A stretch of 8,264 nt of DNA from assembly GCA_035318505.1 (NCBI GenBank), contig DATHEQ010000164.1:1-8264 (forward strand), in the 5' to 3' direction. Of the stretch, positions 5,878 through 8,264 are shown one piece after another. The translations under genes and the position numbers were made by a program. Source of the DNA: DASWDH01 sp035318505. GTDB lineage: Bacteria > Myxococcota_A > Polyangia > Polyangiales > Polyangiaceae. The notes under the pieces were generated by a model. That model was not told where the DNA came from and did no database searches. It was given only the letters and a program-made list of their open reading frames with translations. How positions within the stretch are numbered: position 1 is the stretch's first letter; the number at the start of each line of letters is the position of its first letter.

Positions 5878-6234
5878 ATGGGCATCGACGGAATCGGCAA
5901 AGGGGGCGCCCCGCCGCCCGCGAGCGGAATGGATCGGGCGACGTCGCCTTCTGCGACTGAAGTCGATTCTCGCTCGACGGAGTTCAAAGTCGGCAAGGTG
6001 GCGGCGAGCGAAGCGCCTGCCGTCTCACTCGATCAAGTTCGATCAGGCGCTATTTCGGTTTCGCAATACCTCGACCTCAAAGTCAACGAAGCGACGGCGC
6101 ACCTGACCGAGCGCGTGAGCGCCGAACAGTTTTCATTCATCCGCCAAAGTTTGCGCGAACAGCTCTCCGCCGACCCGGCGCTCATCGATCTCGTGAAAGC
6201 AGCGACGGGTCAGCTTCCTCCGCCAAACGAGTGA
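5878..6234 (+). CDS. Small protein with disordered N-terminus and C-terminal helical domain, unknown function
   Basis: No function is recognised. In this 118-residue protein, residues 1-47 are Gly/Pro/Ser-rich and probably disordered. Residues 48-112 look like a compact three-helix domain: a short helix around LDQVRSGAISVSQYLDLKV (51-69), a second in NEATAHL (70-76), and a third in FSFIRQSLREQL (85-96), then a DPALIDLVKAATG turn and helix (99-111). The acid-proline 'DP' step and the 'YLD...HL...LREQL..DP.LI.LV' spacing look like a conserved domain. I believe similar small proteins occur in other myxobacteria, but I cannot confirm it. There is no signal sequence. No good ribosome site precedes the ATG. 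Its stop TGA overlaps the GTG start of the esterase gene (GTGA), so the two are translationally coupled. Like the preceding small protein, it combines a low-complexity front with a helical back, so the two may be partners. Confidence 0.78.
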   Translation: MGIDGIGKGGAPPPASGMDRATSPSATEVDSRSTEFKVGKVAASEAPAVSLDQVRSGAISVSQYLDLKVNEATAHLTERVSAEQFSFIRQSLREQLSADPALIDLVKAATGQLPPPNE

Positions 6235-7250
6235 GCGAGCCGCGTCCTCCTTCGTCTCCCCTGCGCTTGGGTCGGCGCGCGGTGCTGGGCGGCGCGGCGG
6301 CGTGTGCAGTGGGCTGTCGCAAGCGGCAGGACGAAAACGGGGAACCAACTCGGTCATCGGCCGGTGCTGGGATGCCTCGCTCGGGACGGCAAATCGCTGC
6401 GGACGGCGGTGCTCTCATTCTGGACGCAGCGTTCACCGAAATGCTGCTCGATTTTCCGACTGCAGCGATTGGTCCGGAAAAGGCGATCGCTCTCGTGCCA
6501 CGCGGAGGGGACGCCGAGGAGCGTTACCCCGTGCTGGTTGCGCTGCATGGTCGAGGAGAATCAGTGCGGGGCGTCGAAGTGGGGGCGCGGGGCTGGGTCG
6601 ATGACTACGATCTGGGGCGCGCCATTTCCCGTCTTCGCTCGCCGCCCTTGATGCGCGAGGATTTTCGCGGCTTCGTCGACGACGCAAGGCTGGAACGAAT
6701 CAATGCGTCGCTCGCGGCGCGCCCTTTTCGGGGGATCATCGTGGTCTGTCCGTGGGTCCCCGACATTCTGTCGTCGCGCGAGCGGCCGAGCCTCGACGCG
6801 GCCCTGCCATTTGGAACCTTCGTCGTGGATCAGCTCCTGCCGCGCGTCCTCGCCGAGACACCTGCGCTCCAAGAGCGCACCGCGATCGGCATCGACGGTG
6901 TGAGCCTCGGCGGCCGCGCTTCGCTCGCCGTCGGTTTCGCTCATGCGGATCGCTTCGGCGCCGTCGGAACTTTGCAAGCTGCCGTGTACGACAGCGAGTC
7001 CGGCGCCATCGCGCTGCGCGCGCGAGCGGCTCTCGCGAACGGTGCGCTGCATATTCGTCTGCTCACGAGCGATCGCGATCCGTTCGCGGGAGCGATCGGC
7101 CAGCTCCACAGTGCATTGGATGAGGGGCGCATCGAGCACGAGTACCTGGTGATCCCAGGGCCGCACGACTACGCTTTCAATCGTGGCCCCGGCGGGATCG
7201 AGATGTTGCTTTGGCATGACCGCGTCCTTCGCGGCGAGCCACCCCTCTGA
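6231..7250 (+). CDS. Putative Tat-exported lipoprotein esterase (alpha/beta hydrolase)
   Basis: This 339-residue alpha/beta hydrolase is of the esterase-D/putative-esterase type. The nucleophile elbow is GVSLGG with Ser225 (223-228). The oxyanion-hole strand is VALHGRGES (103-111), and the catalytic His is likely His312 in GPHDYAFN. The acid is Asp281 or Asp283 in LTSDRDPF. The N-terminus has the twin-arginine sequence GRRAVLGG (14-21), a short hydrophobic stretch and Cys29 in AVGC, a weak lipobox. Export by Tat and lipid anchoring in the envelope are therefore likely. The natural substrate, an ester on a lipid, polysaccharide or xenobiotic, cannot be told from sequence. The GTG start at 6231 overlaps the preceding stop by four bases and has no Shine-Dalgarno sequence, so translation probably depends on the upstream gene. 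A later ATG would remove the export signal. Length fits the family. Confidence 0.85.
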   Translation: MSEPRPPSSPLRLGRRAVLGGAAACAVGCRKRQDENGEPTRSSAGAGMPRSGRQIAADGGALILDAAFTEMLLDFPTAAIGPEKAIALVPRGGDAEERYPVLVALHGRGESVRGVEVGARGWVDDYDLGRAISRLRSPPLMREDFRGFVDDARLERINASLAARPFRGIIVVCPWVPDILSSRERPSLDAALPFGTFVVDQLLPRVLAETPALQERTAIGIDGVSLGGRASLAVGFAHADRFGAVGTLQAAVYDSESGAIALRARAALANGALHIRLLTSDRDPFAGAIGQLHSALDEGRIEHEYLVIPGPHDYAFNRGPGGIEMLLWHDRVLRGEPPL

Positions 7251-7313
7251 CCGTCGGATATCCGGAGCGGCGACGTGCTCCTCTACCGGAGCTCGCCTCG
7301 ATCCGGGTGCCAG

Positions 7314-8264
7314 GTGACGTCATTTCGCCTGCTACGCCCGCTCGATGCGCATGGTCGCAAGCGCCCGGCCGACACTGCGCGCATCATCGGGGGTAAAGCG
7401 GCGCGCCTGGTGTGGCTCTCGCGACACGGTCTGCCCGTACCGCGCGGCTGGGTGCTCGAAGCAAAGTACTTCGACGAGATCGCGCTGGCGCGTGTGCCTT
7501 CTGATCATACGCCTCGCGCGCTCCTCAAGCTTCGTTCGGGCAGCACCTTTCAAGAGCGCGCCGCGCATGCGCGCGCGCTCGTTCTCAACCAGTCGGTGCC
7601 AGCGGCGCTCGCGCTCGAGCTCGATGCGCTCTGGGCGATGCTGGAGCCGAACGCGCCGTGGGGTCTCGCGGTCCGCTCGAGCGCGACGTGCGAAGACGAC
7701 GACATGACGAGCATGGCCGGGCTGGCCGTGACCGAGCTGGGCGTACGCGGCGGTGAGCAGCTCGCCGACGCGATGCGCAAAGTCTGGGCGTCCGCGCTGC
7801 TTCCTCGCGCGCTGCTCTATTTGGCCGCGCGCGGCGTGCGCGAGGTGAGCATGGCCGTCGTTTTCCAGGTCATCGTTCCGGCCGAAGCTGCGGGCGTCGC
7901 GTTCTCGGCGCCGCCGCGCGGGTCGCTCGCCAACCTGTTTCAGACGAGTGAGCTACTCGTCAATGCTGCGTTTGGTCTGGGTGCGCCGGTGGTCGACGGC
8001 GCGACGACGCCCGACGTCATCAAGCTCGATCGCGCCACCGGCGCCGTCGCTGAATATCTCATCGCAGAAAAACGGCAGGCGCTCGTCGTGGGCGCGAATG
8101 GTTTACAGACCATCGATCTCGTCCCCAAAAAAGCCCGATCGCCGGCGCTCGAGCCGTGGGCGCTCGCGCGGCTCGCCGAGTTGGCGCGATCGCTGGAAGA
8201 GCTCGAACCGAAGAGTGCGATCGATTTCGAGTTCGTCGTCGAATCCGATCGCGTGTGGATCGTG
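7314..8264 (+). CDS. PEP synthase/PPDK-type ATP-binding domain protein (3' end outside window)
   Basis: This is the N-terminal 317 residues of a protein with the pyruvate phosphate dikinase/PEP synthase ATP-grasp domain, open at the right edge. Matching elements in order are IIGGKAARLVWLSRHGLPVPRGWVL (24-48), AVRSSATCED (118-127), MAVVFQ followed by GVAFSAPP, the block LVNAAFGLGAPVVDGATTPD, and near the edge IDFEFVVESDRVWIV, where family members continue to QARP. The enzyme class phosphorylates a substrate or an intermediate histidine from ATP. Whether the swivelling His and PEP-binding domains follow cannot be seen. The usual AGQ plus acidic residue after RSSATxED is replaced by AGLAV, which is atypical. 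The GTG at 7314 puts GGK at residue 26, as is usual. A GTG at 7275 in the same frame has a better ribosome site (GGAG, spacing 7-8) and would add 13 residues. The gene follows the esterase by 63 bp or less and may be co-transcribed. Confidence 0.85.
   Translation, partial: MTSFRLLRPLDAHGRKRPADTARIIGGKAARLVWLSRHGLPVPRGWVLEAKYFDEIALARVPSDHTPRALLKLRSGSTFQERAAHARALVLNQSVPAALALELDALWAMLEPNAPWGLAVRSSATCEDDDMTSMAGLAVTELGVRGGEQLADAMRKVWASALLPRALLYLAARGVREVSMAVVFQVIVPAEAAGVAFSAPPRGSLANLFQTSELLVNAAFGLGAPVVDGATTPDVIKLDRATGAVAEYLIAEKRQALVVGANGLQTIDLVPKKARSPALEPWALARLAELARSLEELEPKSAIDFEFVVESDRVWIV

Noticed and set aside
5342..6234. Assignment of the two small proteins to a type III secretion system
   Set aside because: Only the general layout is reminiscent. 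No diagnostic motif and no secretion apparatus gene is present in the window, so it is kept as a question in the findings and not as an annotation.
7255..7264. Ten-base palindrome CGGATATCCG between the esterase and PEP-synthase-like genes
   Set aside because: It is a single copy, short, and not placed relative to a recognisable promoter; an operator call is not supported.

Overview
The window is GC-rich chromosomal DNA with densely packed genes. It reads as a Myxococcota genome, most likely from the Polyangiaceae side of the group. The reasons are the strong G/C bias at third codon positions, the Pro/Ala/Gly-rich secreted proteins, a paralogous-looking 'signal peptide + Pro-rich linker + two hydrophobic helices' protein, and several small proteins without obvious counterparts in model bacteria. 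The taxonomic call is an inference from style, not from a marker gene. No tRNA, rRNA, CRISPR array, insertion sequence or phage gene is visible.

Left part, minus strand (1-1322): a formyltransferase of the Fmt/ArnA fold is followed 16 bp downstream by an Ala-rich, then Pro-rich protein that runs off the left edge. The formyltransferase keeps the catalytic His and Asp but has Gly in place of the catalytic Asn, so it may not be the housekeeping Met-tRNA formyltransferase.

Centre, plus strand (1393-4440): a 77-residue protein with a C4HC3 RING/treble-clef-like cysteine pattern precedes ftsE, ftsX and an envC-like gene. FtsE (ATPase) and FtsX (four-helix membrane protein) form the divisome ABC complex. 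It moves a periplasmic coiled-coil LytM protein, which in turn switches on cell-wall amidases at the septum. The LytM domain here has lost every zinc ligand, as in E. coli EnvC. That marks it as an amidase activator rather than a hydrolase, and here it is encoded directly beside its FtsEX partner.

Right part, plus strand (4566-8264): a secreted or envelope protein of unknown function comes first. It is followed by a tight cluster of two small unrecognised helical proteins, a putative Tat-exported lipoprotein esterase whose GTG start overlaps the stop of the preceding gene, and the N-terminal part of a PEP-synthase/PPDK-type ATP-binding protein cut by the right edge. The two small proteins together with the coupled esterase are the least explained part and the best candidate for an undescribed functional unit. 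Their function cannot be read from sequence alone.
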